Notes: a model not told the origin generated them from the sequence alone. DNA of 64,000 bases from Methylococcus capsulatus (GCF_036864975.1 NZ_CP104311.1:1838001-1902000); one strand, 5' to 3'; shown: positions 16,401 to 25,844, counted from the first letter of the stretch. Numbers and translations are program-made.

Positions 16401-16989
16401 TGCGGAGCGGATCGCGGAACAGACGCGGGAGGACCCTTTGGAGCCGCTGGCGGGTACGCTGGTATTCGAGATCGAGGGCGAAACTTGGGCCCTAAGCGGC
16501 GCGCTCGGGCAGGTGCGGCCGCGTGGGCTGGTGCGCTGGCGCTACGACGATACCCGGCCGGTGGATTATCTGTCCGGCTGGCTTGATCACCTGTTCCTGA
16601 ATGCGTTGGCAGCTCGAGGGGTGGCGCCGGCCACGACCTGGATCTCGCGGGATGGCGAATACCGGCTCCGGCCGGTGGCCGCGGCGCAAGAACGATTGCG
16701 CGAACTGGTGGCGCTGTACCGGGAGGGCCTACGCTTGCCGCTGCATTTCTTTCCCAGGAGCGCCTGGGCTTGTGCCTTGAAGCTGAGGCAGGGCGAATCC
16801 GAGGCTGCCGAGCGGGAGGCACGCAAGCGCTGGGAAGGTTCCGATCACCGCCGCGGCGAATCCGAAGACCCCGCCTGCCGCCAGGCCCTGAGGGGGCAGG
16901 CCGATCCCCTGGACGGCGAGTTCTTCCGCGCGGCCCAAACGATGTTCGGCCCGCTGCTGGATCATCTGGAAGACGAGCGCATCGCATGA
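13459..16989 (+). CDS. recC: Exodeoxyribonuclease V gamma subunit, RecC
   Basis: RecC is the scaffold and Chi-recognition subunit of RecBCD, which resects double-strand DNA ends for recombination. The product is about 1176 residues from the ATG at 13459; an in-frame TTG 30 bases earlier lacks support. Family landmarks include the N-terminal NIVFSNRFEALIRRLFDDL, IIVPSAGVRRRLELDYADRF, then DILVVTPRLEEVAPLIDAVF and FTAMASLRSLPYRVVCVIGL and GVFPSPDHPAEFDLI. Two stretches look inserted compared with the family: about residues 377-405 (HASSIKCK to REPP) and about 814-850 (SPRPLGDG to RADHG). The second coincides with a palindromic repeat in the DNA. The frame survives both. Its stop overlaps the recB start (ATGA). 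Confidence 0.95.
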   Translation: MAPLNIVFSNRFEALIRRLFDDLAQGPADPFAAEQIIVPSAGVRRRLELDYADRFGVCANVEFHYLAQWLWAQIGQVIEVGESSPFEPSTLTWRVFRALGETALVSAHPRLASYLERADAAMRFDLAQRVARLMEQYITYRPDWLAAWQDGKPACGLPDAGREDEAWQAALWRALMDEMAVRFRSSHGAEREHPSAVFFRAVESMGPEETRRAGLPERAHLFCLPTIPPLYLDILGKLARWTDLHLYVLNPCREYWFEIVDPRRLSYLEVRGDALYRETGNRLLASWGQQTQAHIDLLFDKAETAVIDDVRFEPPGRISLLAAVQEAILNLRDPEPASCASVALDRSIEVHVCHSLVRELEVLHDQLLAMLGEEIPHASSIKCKSAPDRLVPEGERGDGAPREPPLKVSDILVVTPRLEEVAPLIDAVFGTAPVARRIPYTITGLRRAVANPAAAALLALLDLFASRCKASAVYEFLQRPLVYARFGLGPDDLERVHDWFRLGGIHWGLDGAHRKAVGVPEVERHSFADGLDRLFLGYALGEVPAPFDGRLPAADAEGLEALALGGFAHFVDLLAHWHRVWSTPATPAAWGERLNALVSAFLVEAPETVADLQEVREAIAALGRHWVEAAVSAAIEPDVVRVALEALLDDPVRGAMPSGRVTFTAMASLRSLPYRVVCVIGLNDGVFPSPDHPAEFDLIAQAPRRGDRQRRYDERNLFLDLLLAARDRLYLSYTGRSVRDNSHLPPSTLLSELLDYVLPLVAAEGGSLDEARRRLVVEHPLQAFSPVYFDAAMPKDARLVSFNSEYCEALRAARSPRPLGDGQGARAHDPQAQEPENPPVTLSQGERADHGSAGPNAVEEHNEQDLEPAPFFPAPLAAPEPEWREPNLEDLKRFFRNPCRYLLERRLGLSLAEGEAELADEEPFLPRYFDRGEVAERLLPLILSGATEEAVEAAARAGNEYPQGRLGEVLLEGELARIRDYAERIAEQTREDPLEPLAGTLVFEIEGETWALSGALGQVRPRGLVRWRYDDTRPVDYLSGWLDHLFLNALAARGVAPATTWISRDGEYRLRPVAAAQERLRELVALYREGLRLPLHFFPRSAWACALKLRQGESEAAEREARKRWEGSDHRRGESEDPACRQALRGQADPLDGEFFRAAQTMFGPLLDHLEDERIA
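15896..16010. repeat. REP-like palindromic element inside recC
   Basis: The DNA holds two related G/C-run modules in opposite orientation: one at about 15902-15938 (CCCCTCGTCCGTTGGGAG to GGGGGCGAGGG), and one at about 15970-16005 (CCCTCCCGTCACCC to CAGGGGGAGCGGG). Their layout resembles the extragenic palindromes of other proteobacteria, of the form CCCTC...GGGAG...GAGGG. It is read through as about 37 low-complexity residues of RecC. Confidence 0.55.
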
Positions 16990-19900
16990 GTGTGGCACTA
17001 TCCCTGGACGCGTTCCGCTGCCCACTGGCGGGCATCAACCTGATCGAAGCCTCCGCCGGCACCGGTAAGACCTGGAACATCTGCGGCCTGTACCTGCGAC
17101 TGCTGCTGGAGCAGGAGCGGGCGGTCCAGGACATTCTGGTCGTGACCTTCACCAACGCGGCGACGGCCGAGCTGCGCGATCGCATCCGCGGCCGGATCGT
17201 CGAGACCTTGGGGTTCCTGAATGGAGCGGGGTGGACGGCGGGCGATCCTTTCGTGCCCGGTCTGGTGTCGGCGCTCGAAGGGACGCTGGACCGGACGGCG
17301 ATGCGGCAGCGGCTGCACCGGGCGCTGCTTGCTTTCGACGAGGCTGCGATCTTCACCATCCACGGCTTCTGCCAGCGCGCTCTGGCCGGCACGCCGTTCG
17401 CCGCGGGTCTCCCGTTCGCCCTGGAGCTGGTGCAGGATGATGCGATGCTGGCACAGGAAGTCGCCAATGATTTCTGGCGCCGCCGCGTCGCGGCCGGAGA
17501 CCTGAGCAGGCTCATGATCGCCCATCTGCTGGAGGCCGGCGACGATCCGGAGAAATACGCAAATCTGCTCAGACGCGCGCTGGCCAAGCCGCTGTCGGAC
17601 CGGCGTTGGCCCGAGCCGGTGGAGCCGCCGGACGAGGGGGACGAGCAGGCTTTGCTGGCCGCGTTCGGCGAGGCACGGCGGCTGTGGCAGGCCGATGCGT
17701 CCGGCATTGTCCGGCTGTTGGAAGAGGCGATCGATCAGCTCAACGGCGTGTCCTACAAAGTGGCCTCCCTTGAAACGGCGCGAAGAGGCTGGGAGGCGTG
17801 GTTCGCTACGAACGATCCGCTGGCGCCGGTGGAGGACAAGATCCGGCTGTTCCGGGCAGCGGTGCTGAAGCGGGGGACGAAAAAAGGCAACACGGCGCCG
17901 TCCCATCCGTTTTTCGATGCGGCCGAAAATCTGCTGGCGCTCAAAGACGGCATTCGGGAGCGCCTGACGGCCGCGCGCCTGAGGCTGCTCCGGGATCTCG
18001 TCGAACAAGGCGCGGAGGCCCTGCGAGCGGAAAAACGCCGGCGGCGGGTCATCGGTTTCGATGACATGCTGTGGAACGTCCATGAGGCCCTGACTTCGGG
18101 TCGCTATCCCCGGCTGGCCCATGCCCTGCGCAGCCGTTATCCGGTGGCGCTGATCGACGAGTTCCAGGATACTGATCCACTGCAGTTCGCCATCTTCCGC
18201 GCGCTCTACCTGGCCGAAGGCGCAGTGTCCGGGCCGGTGTTCCTGGTCGGCGACCCCAAGCAGGCGATATACAGCTTCCGCAATGCCGATCTCTACACCT
18301 ACCTCGGTGCACGCCGTCACGCCAGCCGAGAATACACACTGGTGGAAAACCAGCGTTCGGTGACGGGCGTGATCGAAGCCTGCAACGCCCTGTTCGGTGC
18401 CAACCGCCGTGCCTTCCTGCTCGACGGCCTCGAGTACCGTCCCGTCAGGCCGGGAGCGAAACCACGCCCCTCTTTCACCGACCCGACCGAGCCGCGCGCG
18501 CCGTTCCAGGTCTGGCTGCTGCCGAAGGACGAGGCGGGCGGTTGGTTGCTGCGGGCGGAGGCGATGCGGCGCTGCACCGACACCGCCGCTGCCGAGATCG
18601 CCCGTCTGATCCAGGAAGGCAGAGCAGGGCGTATCCGGCTCGGTGAGCGGGTCTTGCGGGCATCGGACATCGCGGTGCTGGTGCGCAGCCATGCTCAGGG
18701 GCGGCGTATCCGCCAGGCTCTGGCAAGGCTGGGGGTCGGCAGCGTGGAACTGTCGCAGGCCAGTGTGTTCCACACGCCCGAGGCGGAGGAAATCGAACGC
18801 ATCCTGCGGGCGGTGCTCGATCCTGGCCGCGACCGCCTGCTGCGGGCCGCCCTGGCGACGGAGATCATGGGCTTTGATGCGTCGAGAGTCGCCGAGATTT
18901 CGGCGGACGAAGACCGCTTGCTGGAAAGCCTGCTGCGCTTCGGCGAATACCGCGAGCTGTGGCAGCGGCGCGGCTTCGGGCCGATGTACCGGCGGCTTCT
19001 GCACGATGAGGGTGTGGCCCGGCGGGCGCTGGCCCGGCCTGACGGCGAGCGCCGTCTGACCAATCTGCTGCACCTAGGGGAATTGCTGCACCAGGCCCAG
19101 GCCGGGCTGACTTCACCCGATGCTCTGCTGCGCTGGCTGCAGAGCCGGCGGCGGGACAGCGCGGCCCAGGACGACGCCCAGTTACGGCTGGAGTCCGACC
19201 AGAATCTGGTGCAGATCGTCACCATCCACAAGTCCAAGGGGCTGGAGTACCCGGTGGTGTTCTGCCCTTATCTGTGGGATGGGAAGCGTAGCGCCAGGGG
19301 CGGATCGGAAGGCATCGAATATCACGACGAAGCCGGCGTCGCGGTGCAGGATTTCCGCCCGGAAGCCAAAGACGATCCCGAGATCAAGAGCCGGCGCCGG
19401 ATCGAAGACGATGCCGAAACCCTGCGACTGATCTATGTGGCCCTGACCCGCGCGGTGCAGCGCTGTTATCTCTTCGCCGGGGTTTACCGGACCAAGGCGA
19501 GCGACGCGGGGTCTTGTGGTGAAAGCACCCGCAGTATGCTCAATTGGCTCGCCTGCGGGAAAGATCACAGTCCCGAGCAATGGCAGGAGGCCAAGACCAA
19601 GCTCGATCCGGAGCACATCGAGGCTGGCTGGCGCGCTTTGCCGGAAGCGATCGGCGTCGCGCCAATGCCAGCCATCGTCGTACCTGCGATGGCCGGACCC
19701 TCGCCTGACCTCGAGCGGCTGGCGGCGCAGACGCCGCCGGCCTGGATTCCGCCGGCGTGGTCCACGGGCAGCTTCACCTCCTTGGTCCGAGCCATGGAGG
19801 CCGGTGCCGAGGCGCGCGACCATGATGCCCTCAGCGTGGCGCCCGTCCTGGGTCCGCCGCCGGCTGCGCTGCCCGAGAGCGACATCCTGCGCTTTCCGCG

Positions 19901-20591
19901 GGGCGCTGCGGCCGGTATCTGCATCCATTATCTGTTCGAGCGGGCCGATTTTACCGATCCCGCCGGCTGGGACGGTGCCATCGGCCGCGCTCTGGCGCTG
20001 CAGCCGCAGGGCTCGGAACCGGCGGCTCCCGCCATGCTGAAGAGCCTGCTGGGCGATGTGCTCGCCACCGATCTTGGCGATGGCTTGAAACTGAGCGACA
20101 TAGACCGTGCTCAGCGGCTGAGCGAGCTTGCCTTCCGCCTGCCGGCCGAGGGGCTGGACCCGGTGCGGCTGAACGCATTGCTGCGCGATCATGGTTATTC
20201 CATGGGCAAGCTGGATTTCCGGGTGCTGAACGGCTATCTGCAGGGAGCCATCGATCTGGTATTCCGCCACCAAGGTCGCTATTACCTGTTGGACTGGAAG
20301 TCCAACCATCTTGGCTACAAGCGCGAAGACTACGGCCCGCAAGCGCTAGCGGAAACCATGGTCGCAGAGGGTTATCATTTGCAATACCTGCTCTATACGG
20401 TCGCGCTGAACCGTTACCTCGCCCGCCGCCTCCCGGACTATGCTTACACGAACCACTTCGGCGGCGTTTATTACCTGTTCGTACGCGGTGTGCGGCCGGC
20501 CTGGCAGGGTGCCGGGGTCTATTTCCAGCGGCCCGCGGAGGACTGCATCGTCGCGTTGGATGCTCTGATCGGCGGGAGGCGGGGGACATGA
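16986..20591 (+). CDS. recB: Exodeoxyribonuclease V beta subunit, RecB
   Basis: RecB is the 3'-5' helicase and the only nuclease of RecBCD. The product is 1201 residues, starting at the ATG that overlaps the recC stop. Walker A is EASAGTGKTWNI near residue 25, followed by VVTFTNAATAELRDRI. Motif II is VALIDEFQDTDPLQF, and GDPKQAIYSFRNADLYTYL follows. Motifs V-VI are VTIHKSKGLEYPVVF and LRLIYVALTRAVQRCYLFA. The C-terminal nuclease domain has GAIDLVFRHQ and YYLLDWKSNHLG with the catalytic Asp and Lys. All key motifs are present and length is normal, so it should be active. Its stop overlaps recD in turn. Confidence 0.97.
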   Translation: MSVALSLDAFRCPLAGINLIEASAGTGKTWNICGLYLRLLLEQERAVQDILVVTFTNAATAELRDRIRGRIVETLGFLNGAGWTAGDPFVPGLVSALEGTLDRTAMRQRLHRALLAFDEAAIFTIHGFCQRALAGTPFAAGLPFALELVQDDAMLAQEVANDFWRRRVAAGDLSRLMIAHLLEAGDDPEKYANLLRRALAKPLSDRRWPEPVEPPDEGDEQALLAAFGEARRLWQADASGIVRLLEEAIDQLNGVSYKVASLETARRGWEAWFATNDPLAPVEDKIRLFRAAVLKRGTKKGNTAPSHPFFDAAENLLALKDGIRERLTAARLRLLRDLVEQGAEALRAEKRRRRVIGFDDMLWNVHEALTSGRYPRLAHALRSRYPVALIDEFQDTDPLQFAIFRALYLAEGAVSGPVFLVGDPKQAIYSFRNADLYTYLGARRHASREYTLVENQRSVTGVIEACNALFGANRRAFLLDGLEYRPVRPGAKPRPSFTDPTEPRAPFQVWLLPKDEAGGWLLRAEAMRRCTDTAAAEIARLIQEGRAGRIRLGERVLRASDIAVLVRSHAQGRRIRQALARLGVGSVELSQASVFHTPEAEEIERILRAVLDPGRDRLLRAALATEIMGFDASRVAEISADEDRLLESLLRFGEYRELWQRRGFGPMYRRLLHDEGVARRALARPDGERRLTNLLHLGELLHQAQAGLTSPDALLRWLQSRRRDSAAQDDAQLRLESDQNLVQIVTIHKSKGLEYPVVFCPYLWDGKRSARGGSEGIEYHDEAGVAVQDFRPEAKDDPEIKSRRRIEDDAETLRLIYVALTRAVQRCYLFAGVYRTKASDAGSCGESTRSMLNWLACGKDHSPEQWQEAKTKLDPEHIEAGWRALPEAIGVAPMPAIVVPAMAGPSPDLERLAAQTPPAWIPPAWSTGSFTSLVRAMEAGAEARDHDALSVAPVLGPPPAALPESDILRFPRGAAAGICIHYLFERADFTDPAGWDGAIGRALALQPQGSEPAAPAMLKSLLGDVLATDLGDGLKLSDIDRAQRLSELAFRLPAEGLDPVRLNALLRDHGYSMGKLDFRVLNGYLQGAIDLVFRHQGRYYLLDWKSNHLGYKREDYGPQALAETMVAEGYHLQYLLYTVALNRYLARRLPDYAYTNHFGGVYYLFVRGVRPAWQGAGVYFQRPAEDCIVALDALIGGRRGT

Positions 20592-22402
20592 TCGCCGGCG
20601 AGTCCAAGCACTCTTCTCAGCATCTGCTGGCCTCCGGCTTCGCCCGTCGTTGTCTGCGCTGGGCGAACAACCCAGCGGAGTCCGAGGTGCTGGAGCGAGC
20701 CGCTTTCCTGGCCAGTTTCGCCACCACCGAAGGCCATGTCTGTACCGATCTGGCCGAATTGGCCGAAGACTTCCCGCAGCACGGCCCAGAATCGTTGCGA
20801 ACACTGCTGCTCGGTTCCGGTGTGGTCGGCGCGCCCCAGGGTGAACCCCGCCCGCTGGTTCTGGATGACGAAGGACGGCTCTATCTTTACCGCTATTTCG
20901 ACTATGAGCGTCGCCTGGCATCTGCCTTGCGGCGGCTGGCGCGCGGCCGTGACAGGCTGGCGCCACCGTCGGAAGCGGTGCAGGAGCAGTTGAATGCTTT
21001 GTTTCCCGCCACAGCCGGCGGCGGCCCCGACTGGCAGAAGCTCGCCGCCGCCCTGGCCCTGCTAGGCCGGCTCACCGTCATCAGCGGCGGGCCGGGCACC
21101 GGCAAGACCACCACAGTGGTGAACCTGCTGGCTTATCTGATCGTCCAGAATCCGGACTGCCGCATCGCCCTGGCCGCGCCCACCGGCAAGGCCGCGGCCC
21201 GCATGCTGGATGCGTTGCGCGAGCGGGCGGCGCATCTGCCCGGGTTCGTCCGCGCGAAACTTCCGGACGCCGCCAGTACCGTTCACCGTCTGCTGGGCGT
21301 GATCCCCGGCAGCGGAAATTTTCGCCATCACGCCGGAAATCCTCTGGCCGTCGATGTACTGGTGGTCGACGAGGCTTCGATGCTCGACCTGAGCTTGGCT
21401 ACCAAGCTGGTGGAGGCGATGCCTGTCAGCGGCCGACTCGTCCTGCTGGGCGACAAGGACCAGCTCGCTGCGGTGGAGGCGGGGGCGGTGTTTGCCGAAC
21501 TCAGTGCCGATCCGAGGCTGTCGCCGCCGGTCATCGAACAGCTGGCCGCCCTGACCCAGACTGATCCGGCGGCCATCGTCACCGCTGCGCCCGTCCGTCC
21601 CACCCCGCTCGAGGATTGTGTGGTCTGGTTCAGCCGCAACTACCGTTTCCGCAGCGATTCCGGCATCGGACGGCTGGCGGCGCGGGTCAACTCGGGCGAA
21701 GCGGATGCGGTGATCGCGGAATTGCGGACCGGCGGGGAAGACGGAGTGATCTGGCGGGAGGCGGCGGCCGCAGCGCCCGACGCCGGCCTGATCGAGACCC
21801 TGCTGGCGGGTTATGCGGATTACCTGAATGTCATGCATTCCGGCGATGCGGCGCCAGAAGCCGCGTTCGCCGCCTACAACCGCTTCCGCATCCTGTGCGC
21901 GGTGCGGGACTCGCCGCGCGGGGTCGACGCAATCAACCGCCTGATCGCCCGCGAATGGCGCCGCCGCCTCGGCCTGGGGGCGGACCCTCGGGCCGAATGG
22001 TATCCCGGCCGGCCGGTCATGGTGCTGCACAACGACTACGTGTTGAAGCTGTTCAATGGCGATATCGGCCTCGTACTGGCGGCGCCATCCGGCGAACTGC
22101 GGGTGCATTTTCCCGATGCCGGCGGAGGATTCCGCGCCATTCCGCCGTCCCGTCTGCCCGAGCACGAGACCGCCTTCGCCCTGACCGTGCACAAGTCGCA
22201 AGGATCGGAATTCGACGAGGTGGCGTTGCTGTTGCCAGACCGTGTCTCGCCTGTACTCACCCGAGAGCTGATTTACACCGGCATCACCCGCGGAAAGCGT
22301 ACCGTATCTCTCATCGGCGCTGCTCCCGTGCTGGCGGAGGCCATTCGCCGTCGCACCCGCCGCTATTCCGGCTTGATCGCCCGCCTGAAAGAGATTCCGT
22401 GA
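20588..22402 (+). CDS. recD: Exodeoxyribonuclease V alpha subunit, RecD
   Basis: RecD is the 5'-3' SF1B helicase of RecBCD. The 604-residue product starts at an ATG overlapping the recB stop. The N-terminal domain (LRWANNPAESEVLERAAFLA) is typical of RecD. Walker A is VISGGPGTGKTTTVVNLLAY, and motif Ia is LAAPTGKAAARMLDALRERA. Motif II is VLVVDEASMLDLSLATKLVE, and motif III is LVLLGDKDQLAAVEAGAVF. The C-terminus has ALTVHKSQGSEFDEVALLLP and YTGITRGKRTVSLIG (motifs V-VI). The recC-recB-recD order without an intervening ptr gene is common outside the enterics. The gene is complete. Confidence 0.97.
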   Translation: MIAGESKHSSQHLLASGFARRCLRWANNPAESEVLERAAFLASFATTEGHVCTDLAELAEDFPQHGPESLRTLLLGSGVVGAPQGEPRPLVLDDEGRLYLYRYFDYERRLASALRRLARGRDRLAPPSEAVQEQLNALFPATAGGGPDWQKLAAALALLGRLTVISGGPGTGKTTTVVNLLAYLIVQNPDCRIALAAPTGKAAARMLDALRERAAHLPGFVRAKLPDAASTVHRLLGVIPGSGNFRHHAGNPLAVDVLVVDEASMLDLSLATKLVEAMPVSGRLVLLGDKDQLAAVEAGAVFAELSADPRLSPPVIEQLAALTQTDPAAIVTAAPVRPTPLEDCVVWFSRNYRFRSDSGIGRLAARVNSGEADAVIAELRTGGEDGVIWREAAAAAPDAGLIETLLAGYADYLNVMHSGDAAPEAAFAAYNRFRILCAVRDSPRGVDAINRLIAREWRRRLGLGADPRAEWYPGRPVMVLHNDYVLKLFNGDIGLVLAAPSGELRVHFPDAGGGFRAIPPSRLPEHETAFALTVHKSQGSEFDEVALLLPDRVSPVLTRELIYTGITRGKRTVSLIGAAPVLAEAIRRRTRRYSGLIARLKEIP

Positions 22403-22422
22403 AGGATGAAAGGAGGGGCGTC

Positions 22423-23118
22423 ATGAGCCGGGTCATGCGTTTCCGAAGGCAGATCGTCGTCGCGGCCGTCGTGGCTTTTCCGGCTTCCTCGTTTGCCGAC
22501 CCGGTAAGGGTGCCGCTGTGGCCGGACAGCGGCACCGGCCGGCTGGCCGCGCTGGCGCTGATTCAGACCCTCAACGCCGAGATTCTGGCGAGTCGGAGCG
22601 CGACGGCGGTGCTGGAAAGATGGTGCAGCGATTATCATCTGGCCGCCGCGCCGCATATCGTGGCGGAGCGGATGAGGGTAGAGGCCAAGGCGCCCGATGC
22701 CGAACAGCTCCAGCGCCTGGGCGTGGCGTCCGCCGCTGAGCTGAAATTCCGCCATGTCCGGCTCAAGTGCGGCGAGCGGGTGCTGTCCGAGGCAGACAAC
22801 TGGTACGCCCCCGCCCGCCTGACGGCCGAGATGAATCGGCTGCTGGAAACCACCGATACGCCGTTCGGCAAGGCCGTCGCCGCGCTCGTGCCCTACCGTC
22901 AGACCTTCTCCGCCCGCCTGCTGTGGTCGCCGCTGCCGGAAAACTGGGCCGTGGCGGGACGAACCGAGCCGCCACCCCGGTCTTCGGCCGGGCTGGCCAT
23001 TCCCGCGGGATTGTTCGAGCACCGTGCCGTGCTGTACACGCGCGATAATCTGCCGTTATCCGAAGTGCATGAGGTCTATCAAAGGGACATCCTGGGATTT
23101 GCCCCGCGGTTGCCTTGA
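22423..23118 (+). CDS. Secreted chorismate-lyase-like (DUF98-type) protein
   Basis: A 231-residue protein with an AGGAGG site before the ATG at 22423 and a signal peptide (MRFRRQIVVAAVVAFPASSFA). The C-terminal part (NRLLETTDTPFGKAVAALVP, then LLWSPLP and FEHRAVLYTRDNLPLSEVHE) resembles the chorismate pyruvate-lyase/UbiC and DUF98 fold. A signal peptide is unusual for UbiC itself, which is cytoplasmic, so an enzymatic role in ubiquinone synthesis is doubtful. It lies 20 bases after recD on the same strand and may be cotranscribed. Function not assigned. Confidence 0.7.
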   Translation: MSRVMRFRRQIVVAAVVAFPASSFADPVRVPLWPDSGTGRLAALALIQTLNAEILASRSATAVLERWCSDYHLAAAPHIVAERMRVEAKAPDAEQLQRLGVASAAELKFRHVRLKCGERVLSEADNWYAPARLTAEMNRLLETTDTPFGKAVAALVPYRQTFSARLLWSPLPENWAVAGRTEPPPRSSAGLAIPAGLFEHRAVLYTRDNLPLSEVHEVYQRDILGFAPRLP

Positions 23119-23149
23119 GCGAAGGCTACACGGCGGGAAGAAAAAACTG

Positions 23150-23178
23150 TTGGCAAGAATCGAATGCCTCATTATAAT
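23150..23178 (+). promoter_or_regulatory. Promoter of tRNA-Val
   Basis: TTGGCA (23150-23155) and a perfect TATAAT (23173-23178) are spaced by 17 bases. The inferred start site near 23185 lies about 18 bases before the tRNA. Confidence 0.8.
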
Positions 23179-23202
23179 GCTTCCTTCTTGTCGAATTACG
23201 AC

Positions 23203-23279
23203 AGGCGCGTAGCTCAGTTGGTTAGAGCACCACCTTGACATGGTGGGGGTCGTTGGTTCGAGTCCAATCGCGCCTACCA
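23203..23279 (+). tRNA. tRNA-Val (anticodon GAC)
   Basis: A 77-base gene including an encoded CCA. The acceptor stem AGGCGCG pairs with CGCGCCT, and the discriminator is A. The anticodon arm is CCACC-TTGACAT-GGTGG, giving GAC. The T arm contains GGTTCGAGTCC. The body from the D arm to the T arm is nearly the same as E. coli tRNA-Val(GAC). Confidence 0.97.
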
Positions 23280-23290
23280 GATATCCCGGG

Positions 23291-23316
23291 AAGCATCGCG
23301 AGGCGATGCTTTTTTG
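23291..23316 (+). terminator. Intrinsic terminator after tRNA-Val
   Basis: A 9-bp stem AAGCATCGC (23291-23299) with GCGATGCTT (23303-23311) and a short loop, followed by a T run. It lies only 37 bases before thrS, so thrS may be read partly through it or from an unseen promoter. Confidence 0.88.
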
Positions 23317-23352
23317 TTTGGGGGTTCGAGTCAGACCACGAGTTCCATAATT

Positions 23353-25269
23353 ATGCCCGTCGTTACCTTGCCCGACGGTTCTCGCCGGGAATTCGATCAT
23401 CCCGTCACCCTCCTGCAGGTGGCCGAGTCCATCGGGCCGGGCCTTGCCAGGGCCGCGCTGGCCGGGCGGGTGAATGGCCGGCTCGTCGATCTCTCCTATC
23501 GCATTGAAGCCGATGCCCAGGTTGCGTTGGTCACCGCGCGCGATGCCGACGGCGTTGAAGTCATCCGCCATTCCACCGCCCATCTGCTGGCCCAGGCCGT
23601 CAAGGCGCTCTATCCCAAGGCCCAGGTGACCATCGGCCCGGTCATTCAGGACGGTTTTTATTACGATTTTTCCTACGAACGTCCTTTCACGCCGGAGGAC
23701 CTGGAGGCGATCGAGGCCAAAATGCATGAGCTGGCGGCCCAGGCGCTGCCGGTCGAGCGCAGGACCATGTCCCGCGAGGAAGCCATCGCCTATTTCCACA
23801 GTCTGGGCGAAGATTACAAGGCCCGGATCATCGAGGCGATCCCGGCGGGCGAGGTGATTTCGCTGTATTCCCAGGGTGATTTCACCGATTTGTGCCGCGG
23901 CCCGCACGTGCCGGACACCGGCCGGCTCAAAGCCTTCAAGTTGATGAAGATCGCCGGCGCCTACTGGCGCGGCGACTCGCGCAATGAAATGCTGCAGCGC
24001 ATCTACGGCACGGCCTGGGGAGACAAGAAAGAACTCGCCGCCTACCTGCAGCGGCTGGAAGAGGCGGAACGGCGCGATCACCGCAAACTCGGCAAGGCGC
24101 TGGATCTGTTCCACATGCAGGAGGAGGCCCCCGGCATGGTGTTCTGGCATCCCAAGGGCTGGACCCTGTGGCAGGAGATCGAGCAGTACATGCGGCGGGT
24201 CTTCCGTGACAACGGCTACCAGGAAATCCGTACGCCGCTGGTGGTGGCCAGGACTTTGTGGGAGCGCTCCGGCCACTGGGAAAAATTTTCGGACGAGATG
24301 TTCACCACGGCGTCGGAAGAGCGCGACTATGCCATCAAGCCGATGAATTGTCCCTGCCACGTGCAGGTCTACAACCAGGGCTTGAAGAGCTATCGCGATC
24401 TGCCATTGCGGTTGGCCGAGTTCGGTTCCTGTCATCGCAATGAGCTTTCCGGCACCTTGCACGGACTGATGCGGGTACGTGGTTTCACTCAGGACGATGC
24501 GCACATTTTCTGCACCGAGGAGCAGATCCAGGATGAGGTGTCGCGCTTCATCGACCTGTTGTTCAAGGTGTATACCGATTTCGGTTTCAGCGAGGTTCAG
24601 ATCAAGCTGTCCACCCGGCCGGAAAAGCGGGTCGGTTCAGACGAGGTCTGGACCAAGGCCGAGCATGCGCTGGAAACGGCACTGAACGCCAAGGGCCTGG
24701 ACTGGGATCTGCAACCCGGCGAGGGCGCGTTCTACGGTCCCAAGATCGAGTTTTCACTGAAGGACTGTCTGGACCGCGTCTGGCAGTGCGGCACCATTCA
24801 GGTGGATTTTTCCATGCCGGCCCGGCTTGGAGCGACCTACGTCGCCGAGGACGGCGCGCGCCGTGTGCCGGTCATGCTGCACCGGGCGATTCTCGGTTCC
24901 ATGGAGCGGTTTGTCGGAATTCTGACAGAACACTATGCCGGGCACTTTCCTTTGTGGCTGGCGCCGGTGCAGGCGGTGGTGCTCAACATCACCGACCGCC
25001 AGGCCGATTACACCCGGGAAGTGGCACAAGAGTTTGTCTCTAAAGGATTTAGAGTCATCGCCGACTTGAGAAATGAGAAGGTCGGCTTTAAAATCCGCGA
25101 ACATTCCATGCAGCGGGTACCTTATTTGCTTATCGTTGGCGATAAGGAGGTCGAAGCGGGAAGCGTCAGCTTGCGGACGCAAGACGGTAAGGATCACGGC
25201 AGTTTCGGGATAGGTGATCTGGTGGCGAAGTTCACCGAGGAAACGATGAAGCGCGCCGTGAGTCATTAA
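23353..25269 (+). CDS. thrS: Threonyl-tRNA synthetase
   Basis: Charges tRNA-Thr and edits Ser-tRNA-Thr. The 638-residue product has an N-terminal TGS domain ([20 protein letters not shown]) and an editing domain with [16 protein letters not shown]. The class II catalytic core has the zinc-binding Cys in [11 protein letters not shown], motif 2 ([20 protein letters not shown]) and motif 3 ([20 protein letters not shown]). The C-terminus is an anticodon-binding domain. The ATG at 23353 gives the family N-terminus; the frame extends upstream to a TTG that would overlap the terminator. No clear Shine-Dalgarno is seen before it, which may mean weak or regulated initiation. It heads the translation operon infC-rpmI-rplT-pheST-ihfA. 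Confidence 0.97.
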   Translation: MPVVTLPDGSRREFDHPVTLLQVAESIGPGLARAALAGRVNGRLVDLSYRIEADAQVALVTARDADGVEVIRHSTAHLLAQAVKALYPKAQVTIGPVIQDGFYYDFSYERPFTPEDLEAIEAKMHELAAQALPVERRTMSREEAIAYFHSLGEDYKARIIEAIPAGEVISLYSQGDFTDLCRGPHVPDTGRLKAFKLMKIAGAYWRGDSRNEMLQRIYGTAWGDKKELAAYLQRLEEAERRDHRKLGKALDLFHMQEEAPGMVFWHPKGWTLWQEIEQYMRRVFRDNGYQEIRTPLVVARTLWERSGHWEKFSDEMFTTASEERDYAIKPMNCPCHVQVYNQGLKSYRDLPLRLAEFGSCHRNELSGTLHGLMRVRGFTQDDAHIFCTEEQIQDEVSRFIDLLFKVYTDFGFSEVQIKLSTRPEKRVGSDEVWTKAEHALETALNAKGLDWDLQPGEGAFYGPKIEFSLKDCLDRVWQCGTIQVDFSMPARLGATYVAEDGARRVPVMLHRAILGSMERFVGILTEHYAGHFPLWLAPVQAVVLNITDRQADYTREVAQEFVSKGFRVIADLRNEKVGFKIREHSMQRVPYLLIVGDKEVEAGSVSLRTQDGKDHGSFGIGDLVAKFTEETMKRAVSH

Positions 25270-25289
25270 CACATCGGAGGACTGGAGTT

Positions 25290-25823
25290 ATCACTGCCAA
25301 CGACAACAAGAAAGAGCCGCGACTCAATGAGGAGATCACGGCCCCCGCCGTCAGACTGATAGGCGCGGATGGACAACAGCTCGGGATAGTTTCTTCGCGA
25401 GAGGCCAGACAGATCGCCTACGATGCCGATCTGGATCTGGTCGAGATCTCGCCCGGTTCGGATCCGCCGGTGTGCCGGATCATGAACTACGGCAAGTATC
25501 GGTTCGAACAGAACAAGAAGCTTCAGGCTTCCAAGAAGAAGCAGAAGCTGATCCAGATCAAGGAAATCAAATTTCGTCCGGGTACGGACGAAGGCGACTA
25601 CCAGGTCAAGCTGCGCAGTCTCATTCGCTTTCTGAATGACGGCGACAAGGCCAAGATCACCGTGCGGTTCCGCGGGCGCGAACTGGCGCACCGCGAACTC
25701 GGTATGGACCTCTTGAAACGGATCGAAACGGATCTGGAAGAATACGCGTCGGTGGAACAGTTCCCGAAACTGGAGGGGCGTCAGATGAGTATGACGCTGG
25801 CCCCCAAGAAGAAAAAGGCTTAG
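25290..25823 (+). CDS. infC: Translation initiation factor IF-3, AUC start
   Basis: IF-3 checks start-codon pairing on the 30S subunit. Family similarity runs from the very first residues ([15 protein letters not shown], then [19 protein letters not shown]), and [16 protein letters not shown] and [17 protein letters not shown] follow, ending APKKKKA. No ATG, GTG or TTG lies at the right place. An ATC at 25290 stands 9 bases after GGAGG (25276-25280), so the start is read as AUC, giving 177 residues. In E. coli infC starts with AUU, and IF-3 represses its own translation by rejecting that codon; an AUC start would work the same way. A start at the internal ATG near 25482 would lose the N-domain. 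Confidence 0.93.
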   Translation: MTANDNKKEPRLNEEITAPAVRLIGADGQQLGIVSSREARQIAYDADLDLVEISPGSDPPVCRIMNYGKYRFEQNKKLQASKKKQKLIQIKEIKFRPGTDEGDYQVKLRSLIRFLNDGDKAKITVRFRGRELAHRELGMDLLKRIETDLEEYASVEQFPKLEGRQMSMTLAPKKKKA

Positions 25824-25844
25824 AGACTCTGGAGAATTACAGAA

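Noticed and set aside
23314..23352. Upstream TTG start of thrS
   Set aside because: It would begin inside the terminator and add residues not typical of the family; MPVVTLPDG is the normal N-terminus.
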